Origin: Arenibacter sp. ARW7G5Y1
GTDB taxonomy: Bacteria > Bacteroidota > Bacteroidia > Flavobacteriales > Flavobacteriaceae
Length of the DNA: 64,000 nt
Direction: 5' to 3'
NCBI RefSeq assembly: GCF_003201775.1
Contig: NZ_QJJZ01000005.1
Location: 303,671-367,670, forward strand
Shown piece after piece: positions 45,617 to 55,175 of the stretch. A program made the translations under genes and the position numbers. Numbering within the stretch: position 1 is the stretch's first letter; the number at the start of each line of letters is the position of its first letter. The notes under the pieces are model-generated. The model was given only the letters and a program-made list of their open reading frames with translations, was not told where the DNA came from and did no database searches.

Positions 45617-46360
45617 ATGTGTTTCGGTACTAGGGTAACCACCTCTGCCAAGGAGGTGGAGAAATTTTACAATGTTTCCAAATTAATGGGTAAAACCCCA
45701 ATTGAGGGGGAGCTTTCCTATCACCATGCCAATGGATGGGCGCATCCGCTATTATGGATCCTTCCACAAGAAAGTAGAAATCACATTACGCCATCCATGT
45801 GGGGTATTATGCCACAGAACACTATGGGGGCCGATTATAAAAAATATTATAAGGAGGGCGCCAGGTTTGGAGCCGGACTCAACGCCCAATCCGAAAAGAT
45901 TTTTGATCATTTTATCTATAGATTCAGTGCCATGACCAAACGATGCATAATACCCGTAAACGGATTTTACGAACCTCACACGGCTCCCAAAAAGTTTAAG
46001 GTTCCTTTTTATTTTGAATTAAAAAATGAAGCCCTTATGAGCCTGGCCGGACTTTATACCACCACCAAAGATGGCTACAACACCTTTACTATCCTGACGA
46101 AGGCGGCCACTCCCCTCTTCAAGAAAATTCACAATACCAAAAATAGGAGGCCTATTATCTTAAGGGATGAGGATGTGGATGCATGGTTGAACAACGACCT
46201 CAATGAAGAAGAAATACGTAATGTAATGGAAGATGATATGGAAGATGCGGCCATAAAGGCCCACCCCATAAGCAAGGACCTATACAATCCTAAAGTTGAT
46301 TCCAACAGAGCCAATATTATTGAGGAAGTACGATATGAGGAATTGGAAATTGAATATTAA
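45617..46360 (+). CDS. SOS response-associated peptidase-fold protein (HMCES/YedK family)
   Basis: Protects abasic sites in single-stranded DNA by forming a thiazolidine crosslink through the N-terminal cysteine. That residue is Cys2 (MCFGTRVT), free after removal of Met. Other conserved parts are visible: YHHANGWAHPLLW with the Asn region, the Glu in NGFYEPH, and the His in IKAHPISKDLYNP near the end. At 247 residues the length is normal. Its stop overlaps the 3' end of the convergent phosphotriesterase remnant by 4 bases. It may be damage-induced, but no LexA box was recognised. Confidence 0.9.
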   Translation: MCFGTRVTTSAKEVEKFYNVSKLMGKTPIEGELSYHHANGWAHPLLWILPQESRNHITPSMWGIMPQNTMGADYKKYYKEGARFGAGLNAQSEKIFDHFIYRFSAMTKRCIIPVNGFYEPHTAPKKFKVPFYFELKNEALMSLAGLYTTTKDGYNTFTILTKAATPLFKKIHNTKNRRPIILRDEDVDAWLNNDLNEEEIRNVMEDDMEDAAIKAHPISKDLYNPKVDSNRANIIEEVRYEELEIEY

Positions 46361-47453
46361 CCCTTCATTACCAGACCATAAGCCTTTGCTGGATTATCCG
46401 AAAGCAAAAGTGTTATCTCATCCTCTGTAAAGCCATGGCCCCTTAGTGCTGGTAGGAGTTTGGTGAAAATATTAGTATAGGAGGCAATGTTTTGTTGTTC
46501 CTTTTGGGGATCGTACCACCCGGCGTCGTGTAATATGAGTATACGATCCAAAATGCCATGATCCCTGGCATAAACCAACTTTTCCAAATGTCTTTCCACA
46601 TCCCAACCCAATCCGTCCAGGCTTATCCAATAACCCAAAGCCGCAGCCTTTAAATAAGTTTTATTATTATCCTCTGCCTGGGCATGTACCCATATAAAAG
46701 ACGCTGGGGAAACTCCCATTTTAGTAAGGATCCCCAATTGTGGCCAAAGCCCTATGGCCTTTCCTGTATTGGAGGCAATGGTCAATCCGGTTTTTAAACT
46801 AGTTATCGCAGCTGCTATGACCAATTTTTGATGCAGGGTATCCAAAGGGTGGGTAGTATCTACCCCAATCTTGATAAAACCTGGTTTGATACCGGTACCG
46901 TCAATACCGTCTTCAAATGCGGCAATCCACTTTTTCGCTAGATTTTCAGCGTATATATTTTCAACATATTTTGGAAGGAATTTATTATTGCGTACACCAT
47001 ATAGCCCCGTATTGCTAATAATCTTCAATCCTGTTTTAACTGCCAGTTTTTCCAGGAGGAGAACATCCCTACCTAAATAGGCAGGAATGGCATTCACAAA
47101 ATATTGAACCTTATAGTCTTTTAGTTCTTCCAGATAAGTTGTTATCTCAGCAATTACGGCATCCCGATCCCAGGTATGGGACTGAATACTATCGGCCCCA
47201 AATAAAAGGTATTAAACCTCAGCGCAGGCCTGCCTTTGTCGGCAGACAGGCCTGTCTGCCGACAAAGGCAGGCCATGAACCCTATAATAGGAATCGACCC
47301 TAGGGTCGAGGTATTGAACCTAGATCCCGCCAAAAATGGCGGGATTAGTTCAACTTGCAATTTTAAGTGCGTCTTACCGACTTCTCAAAATTGAGTTTCA
47401 CTAATAAACACGATTAAAAAAAATAGCAAACGGCATCTTAGCAGTACACCCAT
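46357..47453 (-). pseudogene. phosphotriesterase-family lipoprotein gene interrupted by repeat copy C
   Basis: Amidohydrolase-fold protein split by a repeat. The 5' piece (47453-47409) encodes MGVLLRCRLLFFLIV, a signal-like start lying 12 bases after the upstream gene's stop. Repeat copy C follows, then the frame resumes at about 47200 with GADSIQSHTWDRDAVIAEI, continuing VNAIPAYLGRDVLLLEKL and IKIGVDTTHPLDTLHQK to the stop. About 35-40 residues, including the expected metal-binding HxH segment, are missing. LTIASNTG carries Asn where the family has a metal-ligand His. A GTG at 47097 could give a 246-residue product, but it would lack the active site. Confidence 0.8.
47201..47408 (+). repeat. 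interspersed structured repeat, copy C
   Basis: About 208 bp, inside the phosphotriesterase-family gene on the opposite strand. Here the two CTGCCGACAAAGGCAG modules stand in inverted order, which makes one long hairpin. No target duplication is evident; flanking gene sequence is missing, so a small deletion accompanied or followed the insertion. Confidence 0.9.
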
Positions 47454-47464
47454 TTTTGCATTAC

Positions 47465-48322
47465 CTATTTTATGGCATCCAAAACCCCATTTACATAGCC
47501 TACACATTCTGCAAGGCCTGCAAAAACATCCTCGGAATCCTTTTCAAATTCCATGGCCATAACACCCGTATAGTTGATCGCTTTCAAGGCGTTCAATACG
47601 GCTGGAATATCAAGAACCCCTCTGCCAAACTCAACCGATTTCCCATCGGCCTCCGACTTGTCAACATCCTTGAGGTGGATATCATATAAGCGGTCTGCGT
47701 ACATTTCAATGTTTTTCACGGGATCCAGTCCCAATCTTTGTACGTGGCCCACATCTATACACAGACCAATACGTGGGTCGAGCATTTTAATTTTATCGTA
47801 AACCACCTCAGGTGTTGGGTACACCTTATCACCCGGGCCATGGTTATGAATGGCCAACTTAATATTGGTCTCCTTAACTTTCATTTCAACCAAAGGCAAT
47901 AAGTCGTGGTTGGGCACTCCTATGATTACCTTCATTTTGGCCGCTTTGGCATACCTAAAGGCATTTTCAACTTCCTGGGCCGTTTTCATGTAAATGACTC
48001 CTCCGCCATAAAGGCCTATTCCTGCCTTCTCAAATTTCGCAGTTATATTTTTAATATCTTCCTCACTACTCTCCAAGGGCATATGCATACTTTTTAGGGC
48101 AATCTGCTTAAGATTTAAACGATTGGCCATTGCCAGGGTTTCATCCAAACTAAATTTTCTTGTGGAATAGGATGCCAATCCCAGCGTAAGGCCCCTTGCT
48201 TCCGTACCTATATTAGTTATTCCCAAAATATCCCGGAATGGACTAGCGGTCAATACTGAACCAGTGGCCAATAGGCCACCAAGACCTAATGCCTTTAAAA
48301 ATGAATTTCTTGAATATTGCAT
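47465..48322 (-). CDS. exported TIM-barrel sugar isomerase/epimerase-family protein
   Basis: TIM-barrel protein of 285 residues with a signal sequence (MQYSRNSFLKALGLGGLLATGS, Tat-like but with only one arginine). Metal-ligand candidates are Glu in VEMKVKETNIKLAIHNHGPG, Asp/His in GLCIDVGHVQRLG, His in YDIHLKDVDKS and Glu in GVMAMEFEKDSED. Exported members of this family act on periplasmic sugars in Bacteroidetes; the reaction is unknown. It probably formed an operon with the now broken phosphotriesterase gene. Confidence 0.87.
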   Translation of the reverse strand: MQYSRNSFLKALGLGGLLATGSVLTASPFRDILGITNIGTEARGLTLGLASYSTRKFSLDETLAMANRLNLKQIALKSMHMPLESSEEDIKNITAKFEKAGIGLYGGGVIYMKTAQEVENAFRYAKAAKMKVIIGVPNHDLLPLVEMKVKETNIKLAIHNHGPGDKVYPTPEVVYDKIKMLDPRIGLCIDVGHVQRLGLDPVKNIEMYADRLYDIHLKDVDKSEADGKSVEFGRGVLDIPAVLNALKAINYTGVMAMEFEKDSEDVFAGLAECVGYVNGVLDAIK

Positions 48323-48471
48323 GGAATAAGGATTTTAATACTATTATTAATATCGGTACTGTAAGATATAAAATCTTTTGCGTTCTTACCGTTGGCATAC
48401 TTAAAGTAAGAACATTGTAGCCGTTCCATTCAATTTTACGGAAGACCATTGGCCAATGAAGTATTTACCTC

Positions 48472-49032
48472 CTAAGGGTTAGGTTGGCAATCCTCCTTAT
48501 AAATCTCATAAATAACATTCCCCCCATCATCTGGATCCTTCCTTTTTTCATTCCAAATAAATTGATTTTTGATCAACAATTTTTTGGAACTTTCATTTTT
48601 ATAATTGGTAAAAGCCTCAATTTTATCCAAATGCAATTTATTGAACCCAAAGTCCAACACTTTCATCACAGCCTCATTCATGAGGCCTAAACCTTGAAAT
48701 TCGGGACTTAGGTCGTATCCCATTTCCGCTGTTTTATAATCTTGGGATAAATTCCACAGACAGATATTTCCAATCATTGCCGGACTGTTCTTCAGGGAAA
48801 TGCACCATTGGTACAATCGTCCATTGTTTATATCGGTGTTGGTCTTGGCTATAAAGGCAAGTGCCTTTTCCTTAGTTTCTGCGCTCTGTCTATTAACAAA
48901 CTTATTTACTACCTTATCCGATCGCAAGTAACTGATCATCTCCCAGTCCGTCTCCTCCAACCTCCTTAAGAGAAGTCGGTTCGTTTCCAGTTCCTGAAAT
49001 TTATCTGCTTTGATCATCTCATAAAGATACAA
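48472..49032 (-). CDS. GNAT-family N-acetyltransferase (RimJ/RimL-like)
   Basis: Acetyl-CoA-dependent acetyltransferase of 186 residues. Typical features are LETNRLLLRRLEETDWEMISYL at the first strand, the acceptor strand MIGNICLWNLSQDYKTAEMGYDL and the CoA loop PEFQGLGLMNEAVMKVL, ending with FTNYKNESSKKLLIKNQF. The first codons may be shorter (Met at residue 7). Target unknown: alanine at a ribosomal protein terminus or a small molecule are both possible. It is divergent in sequence from the copy at 33417. Confidence 0.86.
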   Translation of the reverse strand: MYLYEMIKADKFQELETNRLLLRRLEETDWEMISYLRSDKVVNKFVNRQSAETKEKALAFIAKTNTDINNGRLYQWCISLKNSPAMIGNICLWNLSQDYKTAEMGYDLSPEFQGLGLMNEAVMKVLDFGFNKLHLDKIEAFTNYKNESSKKLLIKNQFIWNEKRKDPDDGGNVIYEIYKEDCQPNP

Positions 49033-49101
49033 TCTTCTGTTTAGGTTTTGAAGGGTTTACTTCCATAGAATATCTCCGTTTAGGCAACACATATAGCAAA
49101 A

Positions 49102-49134
49102 GCCCTATTTTGTTATATGATTTCAAAATAGGGC
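49102..49134 (-). terminator. terminator of the copper operon
   Basis: A perfect 11-bp stem (GCCCTATTTTG with CAAAATAGGGC) around an eleven-base loop, followed on the minus strand by TTTT, 75 bases past the multicopper oxidase stop. Confidence 0.85.
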
Positions 49135-49208
49135 ATTGGTATTCGTTATTTAAACCACTGACCTATGTTATAAGACAAAAGCCAGTTTTGGTAATTCAAT
49201 TTGTTGAC

Positions 49209-51425
49209 TCAATAATTTAAGGTAGCACCGAATCCCAATCCCATATCACTATCATAATGGGTGGAAATTCCTAGATTGCGTGTTACGATATACTTAAAAC
49301 CTGTCATATATTCCTTATCCGTATTTACCATAAAGGCCCATCGTAACCTAGGACTAACCGGAATATCCTCCCTCATCAGTTGAAAACGTATATTCCCGTC
49401 CGTAAATACTTCTCCTTGTAAGGTTACCAACAGAGGTAAGGTATATTCAACTCCAAGACTCGCTACGGCCCTGGTATCCTTAGTATTTCCTTGACCAAAA
49501 ATGTTTTTCTCAACCATTCCCTTTGTTTTCCGGTAGCGCCAATCGAACCCAACAAATGGCATAAACCATTGGTTCTTTCCTATATATCTACCAATATGGG
49601 TTTCACTTTCATAGCCATGGTCATCATGATAGCCTAAACGCCATTCCGTTCCAAAACTCCAACGGGCATTTTGCAACATGGCCCTACCATCATTACCGTT
49701 GGATGCGAAGTCGTTTTCTACCATAAAATGGAGTTTGTTACTTTCCTCTTGCAACTTTTTGTAGGCCCATTCCTTATTGGGTAGATACGGATTGGAGGTT
49801 TGCTTTTCATAGGAAAAAACGCGATTCATTCCTGCCATCATATGATAAAGTATATGGCAGTGAAAAAACCAATCCCCTTCTGCATTTGCCTGAAATTCTA
49901 TGGTGTCTGTTTCCATAGGCATAATATCCAAGACATTTTTTAAGGGTGCATATTCCTCCTGCCCGTTCAGCACCCTAAAATCATGCCCGTGCAGGTGCAT
50001 GGGGTGCCTCATCATGGATCCATTGTACAGGGTTATCCTTACATTTTCACCTTTTTTTATCAGGATTTTATCAGTTTCTGAAAGCACTTTATTGTCCATG
50101 CTCCAAACATAACGGTTCATATTTCCAGTAAGCTCAAAACGCAATTCCCTTACGGGGGCATCTTTGGGCAAGGTGGTAGGATGTGGTGCTTTCAACATAC
50201 CATAATTTAGGGTAACCAATTCTACATCGGGTTTCATGGAAAGATTTGCATGGTCCATTTTCCTATTGCCACTACCCGTGACCTCCGGATACATCACCGT
50301 GTTCATATCCATTTTCTGAAGGGACATATCCATACCCATATCATCCATGGAACCGTCCATATTCATCATCCCGTTCATCATTTTCATTCCCTCAAAATAC
50401 TTGAGTTTTGACATTCTACTTTTCAATTGTACAGTACCATTCCCCAAATATATTGAAGCCGAATTCGTACGGTCCTCAGGGGTGGCCAAGAATTCATAGG
50501 CCGTATCTTCCTGAGGAATACTAACTACAACATCATAGGTTTCTGAAACACCAATAATTAATCTGTCCACCTCTACCGGTTCCACATCATTTCCATCATT
50601 TGCTACAACAGTCATTTTGCCCCCTGCATACGAGAGCCAAAAGTAGGACGAGGCCCCACCATTCGCTATACGTAACCGTACTTTGTCCCCAGCTTTAAAT
50701 TGGGAAAGTTGGCTTTCATTCTTCCCATTGATAAGAAATTTATCATAATACACATCACTAACGTCCATGGCCAGCATGCGCTTCCATTCATTTTCCAGTT
50801 TAGTTTTAAAATGTCCCTTCTTTATTGCCTCTGAATAGCTCTGAACGGTACCTTTTTTAATTCCACCCCAATCATTGGCATTGTGCAACATTCTATGCAC
50901 ATTTTCAGGTTTAATATCGGTCCATTCGCTCAAAATTAGAGGAACTGCAGGTAGGTCGTCTATACCTTTTCTAAACCTAGGATCCGTTTCCTTTTTCTTT
51001 ATAATCATAGCTCCGTACATTCCTATTTGCTCCTGCATTCCACTATGACTATGGTACCAATGTGTTCCATTTTGAATAATTGGAAAACGATAGGTGTGGG
51101 TGGTGTTCGGTGCAATCGGCATTTGCGTCAAAAAAGGTACCCCATCTTCCTTATTGGGCAGATATATTCCGTGCCAATGTAAAGAGGTCCCTTTCCGAAG
51201 TTTGTTATGTACCACAATTTCGGCAATATCCCCTTCGGTAAAGGTGAGGGTTGGCATAGGAATCTGCCCATTAACGGCGATAGCTCTTTTGTCCTTGCCT
51301 GAAAAATTAACAATGGTGTCCGTTATGGTTAAGTCGTATCTGACTACATTTTGGCCATGCCCAAAAAAGTTGGACAGTATTAGTATCAATACAGCCAAAC
51401 AATACTTGCTATAGGTCATGTCCAT
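49209..51425 (-). CDS. multicopper oxidase fused to an outer-membrane beta-barrel (CopA-CopB-like)
   Basis: Exported copper-resistance protein of 738 residues. After a signal peptide (to about residue 24), the multicopper oxidase part shows all four copper segments: HWHGIYLPN, HWYHSHSGMQ, HPMHLHGHDFRVL and WFFHCHILYHMM. A methionine-rich insertion lies near residues 345-375 (MMNGMMNMDGSMDDMGMDM), as in CopA proteins that bind Cu(I). The last ~190 residues (from about WSFGTEWRLGYHDD) form amphipathic strands ending FGATLNY, like an outer-membrane barrel of the CopB type. The family oxidises Cu(I) to the less toxic Cu(II). The next gene upstream ends 2 bases before the start. Confidence 0.87.
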   Translation of the reverse strand: MDMTYSKYCLAVLILILSNFFGHGQNVVRYDLTITDTIVNFSGKDKRAIAVNGQIPMPTLTFTEGDIAEIVVHNKLRKGTSLHWHGIYLPNKEDGVPFLTQMPIAPNTTHTYRFPIIQNGTHWYHSHSGMQEQIGMYGAMIIKKKETDPRFRKGIDDLPAVPLILSEWTDIKPENVHRMLHNANDWGGIKKGTVQSYSEAIKKGHFKTKLENEWKRMLAMDVSDVYYDKFLINGKNESQLSQFKAGDKVRLRIANGGASSYFWLSYAGGKMTVVANDGNDVEPVEVDRLIIGVSETYDVVVSIPQEDTAYEFLATPEDRTNSASIYLGNGTVQLKSRMSKLKYFEGMKMMNGMMNMDGSMDDMGMDMSLQKMDMNTVMYPEVTGSGNRKMDHANLSMKPDVELVTLNYGMLKAPHPTTLPKDAPVRELRFELTGNMNRYVWSMDNKVLSETDKILIKKGENVRITLYNGSMMRHPMHLHGHDFRVLNGQEEYAPLKNVLDIMPMETDTIEFQANAEGDWFFHCHILYHMMAGMNRVFSYEKQTSNPYLPNKEWAYKKLQEESNKLHFMVENDFASNGNDGRAMLQNARWSFGTEWRLGYHDDHGYESETHIGRYIGKNQWFMPFVGFDWRYRKTKGMVEKNIFGQGNTKDTRAVASLGVEYTLPLLVTLQGEVFTDGNIRFQLMREDIPVSPRLRWAFMVNTDKEYMTGFKYIVTRNLGISTHYDSDMGLGFGATLNY

Positions 51426-51426
51426 G

Positions 51427-52287
51427 CTATTTTATAGTTTCCACGATTTTCCCACAACTCAACATTTGAGAGCCATAATATGGGTTTTTGATGACTTCCT
51501 CCAAACTAAGCCAACTGCCACCTTTTCCACCATCCGCCATAGGGCAAAATTGATAATACACCGGTGTTTCTGATTTTGAAACCTTAATTACCTCAAACAT
51601 GTTTTTTGATAAGGACTTAAAATAAACCCGTTGTTTATCCGCGTTCTTAGTTGCCATAATATTTCCTATATCTTGCTTAAGATCTTGCAGTACCTTCATC
51701 CAAGCCATATGCACCTCCATTGGAAGTTTATCCATTTCCACTCCTGAAACAGAATTCAAAAGTATTTCAGCTTTGTTGGAAGCCAAGGAGCCATCTGTGT
51801 TTACCAAGGCATCCTTAACAGAAAAATAGTGTTCTAAAACAGCTGCAAGCGTATTTTTGTTTTGATTCTCCTGGGCTATGGCTCCATGTTGCATATGGTC
51901 TCCTGTCATTATCATCTTATGCATCTGCCTATTATGGGCATCTTTTTTGGCGCGTTCATATTGGCAACATTCCGGCAAGTTGGCATAGGTATCGTCAGGA
52001 GCAAAAAAGATATCATTATCATATCCTGCCAATGCAATCCTTTTTACTATTTCCTCTTTGGAAGTGGCAAGACTGTCAAAGGAGATAATTGCCATTTTCG
52101 TGTCCTTGTTCCAATCTACATTGGCTTCATTGCTTAGATTACCAGCTTTCTCTATAGCTTTCCCACACATGGCGCAGTTTCCATAGATTTTTACAGATGC
52201 TGATTTAAAATTTTTTGTCTGGGCGTTGCTTGCTATAAAAGATAGCAATACGGAAATTACCATCAATATGTTTATTGAATTTTTCAT
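51427..52287 (-). CDS. HMA-like metal-binding + DUF3347 protein, exported
   Basis: Exported protein of about 286 residues. Start at 52287 (MKNSINILMVISVLLSFIASNAQ) gives a clean signal peptide; the longer frame from 52317 adds ten residues. The N-terminal domain is heavy-metal-associated-like (VKIYGNCAMCGKAIEKAG, CxxC near residue 46), then a cysteine pair in LPECCQYERAKKD and a methionine/histidine-rich stretch (HNRQMHKMIMTGDHMQHG). The second half is DUF3347 (ALVNTDGSLASNKAEILL, then YYQFCPMADGGKGGSWL). It sits just before the multicopper oxidase gene and probably hands copper to it. Confidence 0.85.
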   Translation of the reverse strand: MKNSINILMVISVLLSFIASNAQTKNFKSASVKIYGNCAMCGKAIEKAGNLSNEANVDWNKDTKMAIISFDSLATSKEEIVKRIALAGYDNDIFFAPDDTYANLPECCQYERAKKDAHNRQMHKMIMTGDHMQHGAIAQENQNKNTLAAVLEHYFSVKDALVNTDGSLASNKAEILLNSVSGVEMDKLPMEVHMAWMKVLQDLKQDIGNIMATKNADKQRVYFKSLSKNMFEVIKVSKSETPVYYQFCPMADGGKGGSWLSLEEVIKNPYYGSQMLSCGKIVETIK

Positions 52288-52412
52288 CGTACTAATATTT
52301 TGTGAAAAGGAATTCATGAATCCCTTTTCGATTTATAAAAACTAATTATACTAGATATAATATGGGTCCTGACCAGAAATACTAAGACAGACCTATGGCT
52401 ATTACTAAAAAG

Positions 52413-52784
52413 TTAACCTATTTTGGGGCGTTGCCAAATGGGGAGATAAACTAATTTTGGAATTTGTTGGATATAAGCCAAATTATTTTCCAATTCAGTA
52501 TTGAAATTTGAGAATTTCACTTCGAATCCGTTAAAAAAAACAGGCGTATTTACCACAACAGGACAGTGGCACAAATTATGGTTACAGGTTCCTCTACAAC
52601 CCTCATCCTCTTTATCCGTTTCGGAGTCGCAGCACGACTTATCTTCTGTATGGGTATCCACGCTGTAAGCATCCAAATTTTCAGATTTGGGTTTCTCCAC
52701 AGTAGTACTACAAGCCCGTACATTGCTAGTTGCAAGAAACAGCAAAAAAACAAGTATTGATAATATGTGGGTTCTGTTGTTCAT
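52413..52784 (-). CDS. small exported Cys/His-rich protein (DUF6660-like)
   Basis: Exported protein of 123 residues with signal peptide (LSILVFLLFLATSNVRAC). The middle is rich in Cys, Asp and Glu: DKSCCDSETDKEDEGCRGTCNHNLCHCPVV, which looks like a metal-binding region. The C-terminal part (LAYIQQIPKLVYLPIWQRPKIG) resembles the small DUF6660-type proteins next to metal-efflux genes in Bacteroidetes. It precedes the DUF3347/multicopper oxidase pair by 126 bases in the same direction. A role as periplasmic metal sensor or chaperone is likely but unproven. Confidence 0.7.
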   Translation of the reverse strand: MNNRTHILSILVFLLFLATSNVRACSTTVEKPKSENLDAYSVDTHTEDKSCCDSETDKEDEGCRGTCNHNLCHCPVVVNTPVFFNGFEVKFSNFNTELENNLAYIQQIPKLVYLPIWQRPKIG

Positions 52785-52858
52785 ATTTTACTATGGCAAA
52801 GTTACTCAATTATCTTTTTATTAGCTCTAATTTAAGCCGATATCCCATAGTACAATAC

Positions 52859-52883
52859 TACCCAGGTTAAATTGATCTGGGTA
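52859..52883. promoter_or_regulatory. inverted repeat upstream of the copper genes
   Basis: TACCCAG, eleven bases, CTGGGTA, 75 bases before the Cys/His-rich protein start. Could be an operator of a metal regulator. It lacks a T run, so a terminator of the SRPBCC gene is less likely. Confidence 0.35.
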
Positions 52884-52922
52884 CTAACCTAAATTACTCG
52901 CTAGTAGCAATTTACACCTAAG

Positions 52923-53339
52923 TTAATTGGACTCCGTATATTTTTTAAAATTATCAAGGATGGCCTGCCAACCTCCTCTTTGCTTTTCAATGGAATTTTC
53001 GGTTTCGGCATCAAAGTTAACCTTCACAGTTGTCCTGTGATTTAGTTCGTAGAAAGTGACCTTTGCCTGCCTCCCATCCAGCATGGTATAGGCAAACTGT
53101 TTGTTGGGCATCACCTCATCATAAACAGCCTCGAAATCGAAACCAAAACTGCCGTCCTTGGCTTCCATCCTCGACGAATATTTTCCGCCTACCCGCATAT
53201 CATTGGAGGCATAGGGACAGTGCCAATCGTCCGAAGCAAAATTCCATTTTACAATGTGTTCTGGTTTGGTGTAATACCCCCAAACCTTATCCACTCCATC
53301 GGAAATGGTCACTTGGACCATTATTTTTGTCTTTTCCAT
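52923..53339 (-). CDS. SRPBCC / AHSA1-like domain protein
   Basis: Soluble protein of about 138 residues with the START-like helix-grip fold of AHSA1-like proteins. Start at 53339 (MEKTKIMVQVTISDGVDKVW) is preferred over 53375, which adds twelve residues unlike the family. Typical segments are TISDGVDKVWGYYTKPEHIVKWNFASDD, GKYSSRMEAKDGSFGFDFEAVYDEV and the final WQAILDNFKKYTES helix. The family binds hydrophobic ligands or acts in stress responses; no specific role is evident. Confidence 0.85.
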   Translation of the reverse strand: MEKTKIMVQVTISDGVDKVWGYYTKPEHIVKWNFASDDWHCPYASNDMRVGGKYSSRMEAKDGSFGFDFEAVYDEVMPNKQFAYTMLDGRQAKVTFYELNHRTTVKVNFDAETENSIEKQRGGWQAILDNFKKYTESN

Positions 53340-53550
53340 TGCTGTTTTATTTTTTTCGATATAATCATTACACAAATGCAGGGTTTTTCATTACGTCAAC
53401 TCCAACCATTCTTGTAGGAGTTAAGAATTCCGGGGGAATTGATAACTGGCAGGTACAGCCAAACCATTATCCTCGATTAAAGTTAATTATTTACCCTTTG
53501 ATTTTTGTAAAAACTTGAAGGGTAATCTTAAAAATCCGTGGTTTTTTTAT

Positions 53551-55050
53551 TTAATTGGTATACACTGAAATGGTCAATAAAATCATCGTAGTGAGTACCA
53601 ATACAAGTACAAGGGGAATTACAAACCTCATCCATTTATTAAACCCTATTTGTACAATGGCCAGGGCGGCCAGGATCAAACCTGTTGGGTTGATCAAATA
53701 AAACAGGCCCATACCGTATTGATACGTGTCCACAATTATTTCCCTCCCTATATTTACAGTATCCGCCAAAGGCGAAAAAATAGGCATGGTCAGTACCGCC
53801 ATACCTGAGGAAGATGGCATAAAAAACGATAATCCTCCATAAACAAAGAGCATTACATTGGCGAATACACCTTTATGCATACCTTCGGTAAAGTTACTGG
53901 CATAAAACAAAATCGTATCACTGATCAATCCGTCTTCCATCAAGATGGTTACCCCCCTTGCAATCCCCACAATAAAAGCCACACTAAGCAAATCGGCAGC
54001 TCCCTTGGCAAAGGCGTCCACAAATTCGCTTTCCTTAATTCTCGCAATAAACCCAATGACAATGGCCCCGACCAAAAATGTTGCCGTCATTTCCACGAAC
54101 CACCAATCCAAAAGGGATACTCCAATGATCATAACAATGAACGATAAGGAGAACACAAGGGTGATGAGGCGTAATCTGTTGGTGAATTTCACATTGGTAT
54201 CCATTGTCCCCATACCGAAAAGCTTTTCCATACGCTCCTTTTGATCATAAATAAGGGATTTGGAAGGATCGTCCTTTACACGCTTGGCATACCTAAGGAT
54301 ATAAAGAATGGTGATGGTGGTACATAGCAGCAGCATAATGATACGATTATTGAGTCCCGTGGTCCAATTTATTCCTGCGGCATCAGAAGCTATAATGGTA
54401 GCAAACGGATTTACGGTAGAACACATAGAACCAATTCCTGAACCCAGAAACACACAACCAAGACCAACCATAGCATCATATTTGGCCGCCAGGAATACGG
54501 GGATTAAAATGGGATAGAACGCCATGGTTTCCTCTGCCAGTCCAAAAGTGGTCCCCCCCAGGGCAATCAGCGCGGTTACAGCAATGATTAAAATATATTC
54601 CCTCCCCTTAAGTACTTTGGCCATCCAGGCAATTCCAGCATTGAAAGCACCTGTTAGGTTCATAATGCCGATGAGCCCACCTATTATAAGGATTAAAAAA
54701 ATAATGTCGGCCGCGGCTATGATCCCCTTAATGGGTGATTGCACCAAGGCGGCGAAACCTTGGGGCTGAGCTTTCATTTCTTTATAGGTATTGGGAATCC
54801 CAATAGGTTTATAGATATCGCCATTGGTGAATTTTTCTATTGGAATTTTAATGCCCAACTCTTGCAAAGTCGCCTGTGTTGCAGGTAAAACAACACTTTC
54901 TTCCATGCTTATTTTAGTAAAACTATTGTCTTTGGCATCATATGCCAGACTATCGTACTTGCCGGCAGGAACAAGCCATGTTAATAGGGCCACCATTACA
55001 GCGATAAGGATAAGAATGGTCTGGGCTGTTGGAAACTTTAATTTATTCAT
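53551..55050 (-). CDS. YfcC-family carboxylate/peptide carrier
   Basis: Inner-membrane carrier of 499 residues with about twelve helices. The first helix starts TAQTILILIAVMVALLTWLVP, which is typical of the YfcC group within the AbgT/DcuC-like carriers. Conserved glycine/serine stretches GGLIGIMNLTGAFNAGIAW and SFFMPSSSGMAVLTMP are present. Members move dicarboxylates, basic amino acids or short-chain acids; the substrate here is unknown. Repeat copy D lies upstream, beyond a possible gene remnant. No partner gene is next to it. Confidence 0.87.
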   Translation of the reverse strand: MNKLKFPTAQTILILIAVMVALLTWLVPAGKYDSLAYDAKDNSFTKISMEESVVLPATQATLQELGIKIPIEKFTNGDIYKPIGIPNTYKEMKAQPQGFAALVQSPIKGIIAAADIIFLILIIGGLIGIMNLTGAFNAGIAWMAKVLKGREYILIIAVTALIALGGTTFGLAEETMAFYPILIPVFLAAKYDAMVGLGCVFLGSGIGSMCSTVNPFATIIASDAAGINWTTGLNNRIIMLLLCTTITILYILRYAKRVKDDPSKSLIYDQKERMEKLFGMGTMDTNVKFTNRLRLITLVFSLSFIVMIIGVSLLDWWFVEMTATFLVGAIVIGFIARIKESEFVDAFAKGAADLLSVAFIVGIARGVTILMEDGLISDTILFYASNFTEGMHKGVFANVMLFVYGGLSFFMPSSSGMAVLTMPIFSPLADTVNIGREIIVDTYQYGMGLFYLINPTGLILAALAIVQIGFNKWMRFVIPLVLVLVLTTMILLTISVYTN

Positions 55051-55175
55051 ATTTGGTCATGGTCTAAATATTGGTATCAATATAAGTCACCTAATTTTAA
55101 TTTATATTTTGAGCATTGAATATTGTTCATGGATTTACTTTCTGCAAGAGGTAAAAATTTCTTCGGAGCACACCT

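Noticed and set aside
47154..47360. Small proteins starting MQVELIPPF and related frames (also 32866-33168)
   Set aside because: They are translations of the interspersed repeat, running on into flanking sequence; no independent sign of coding.
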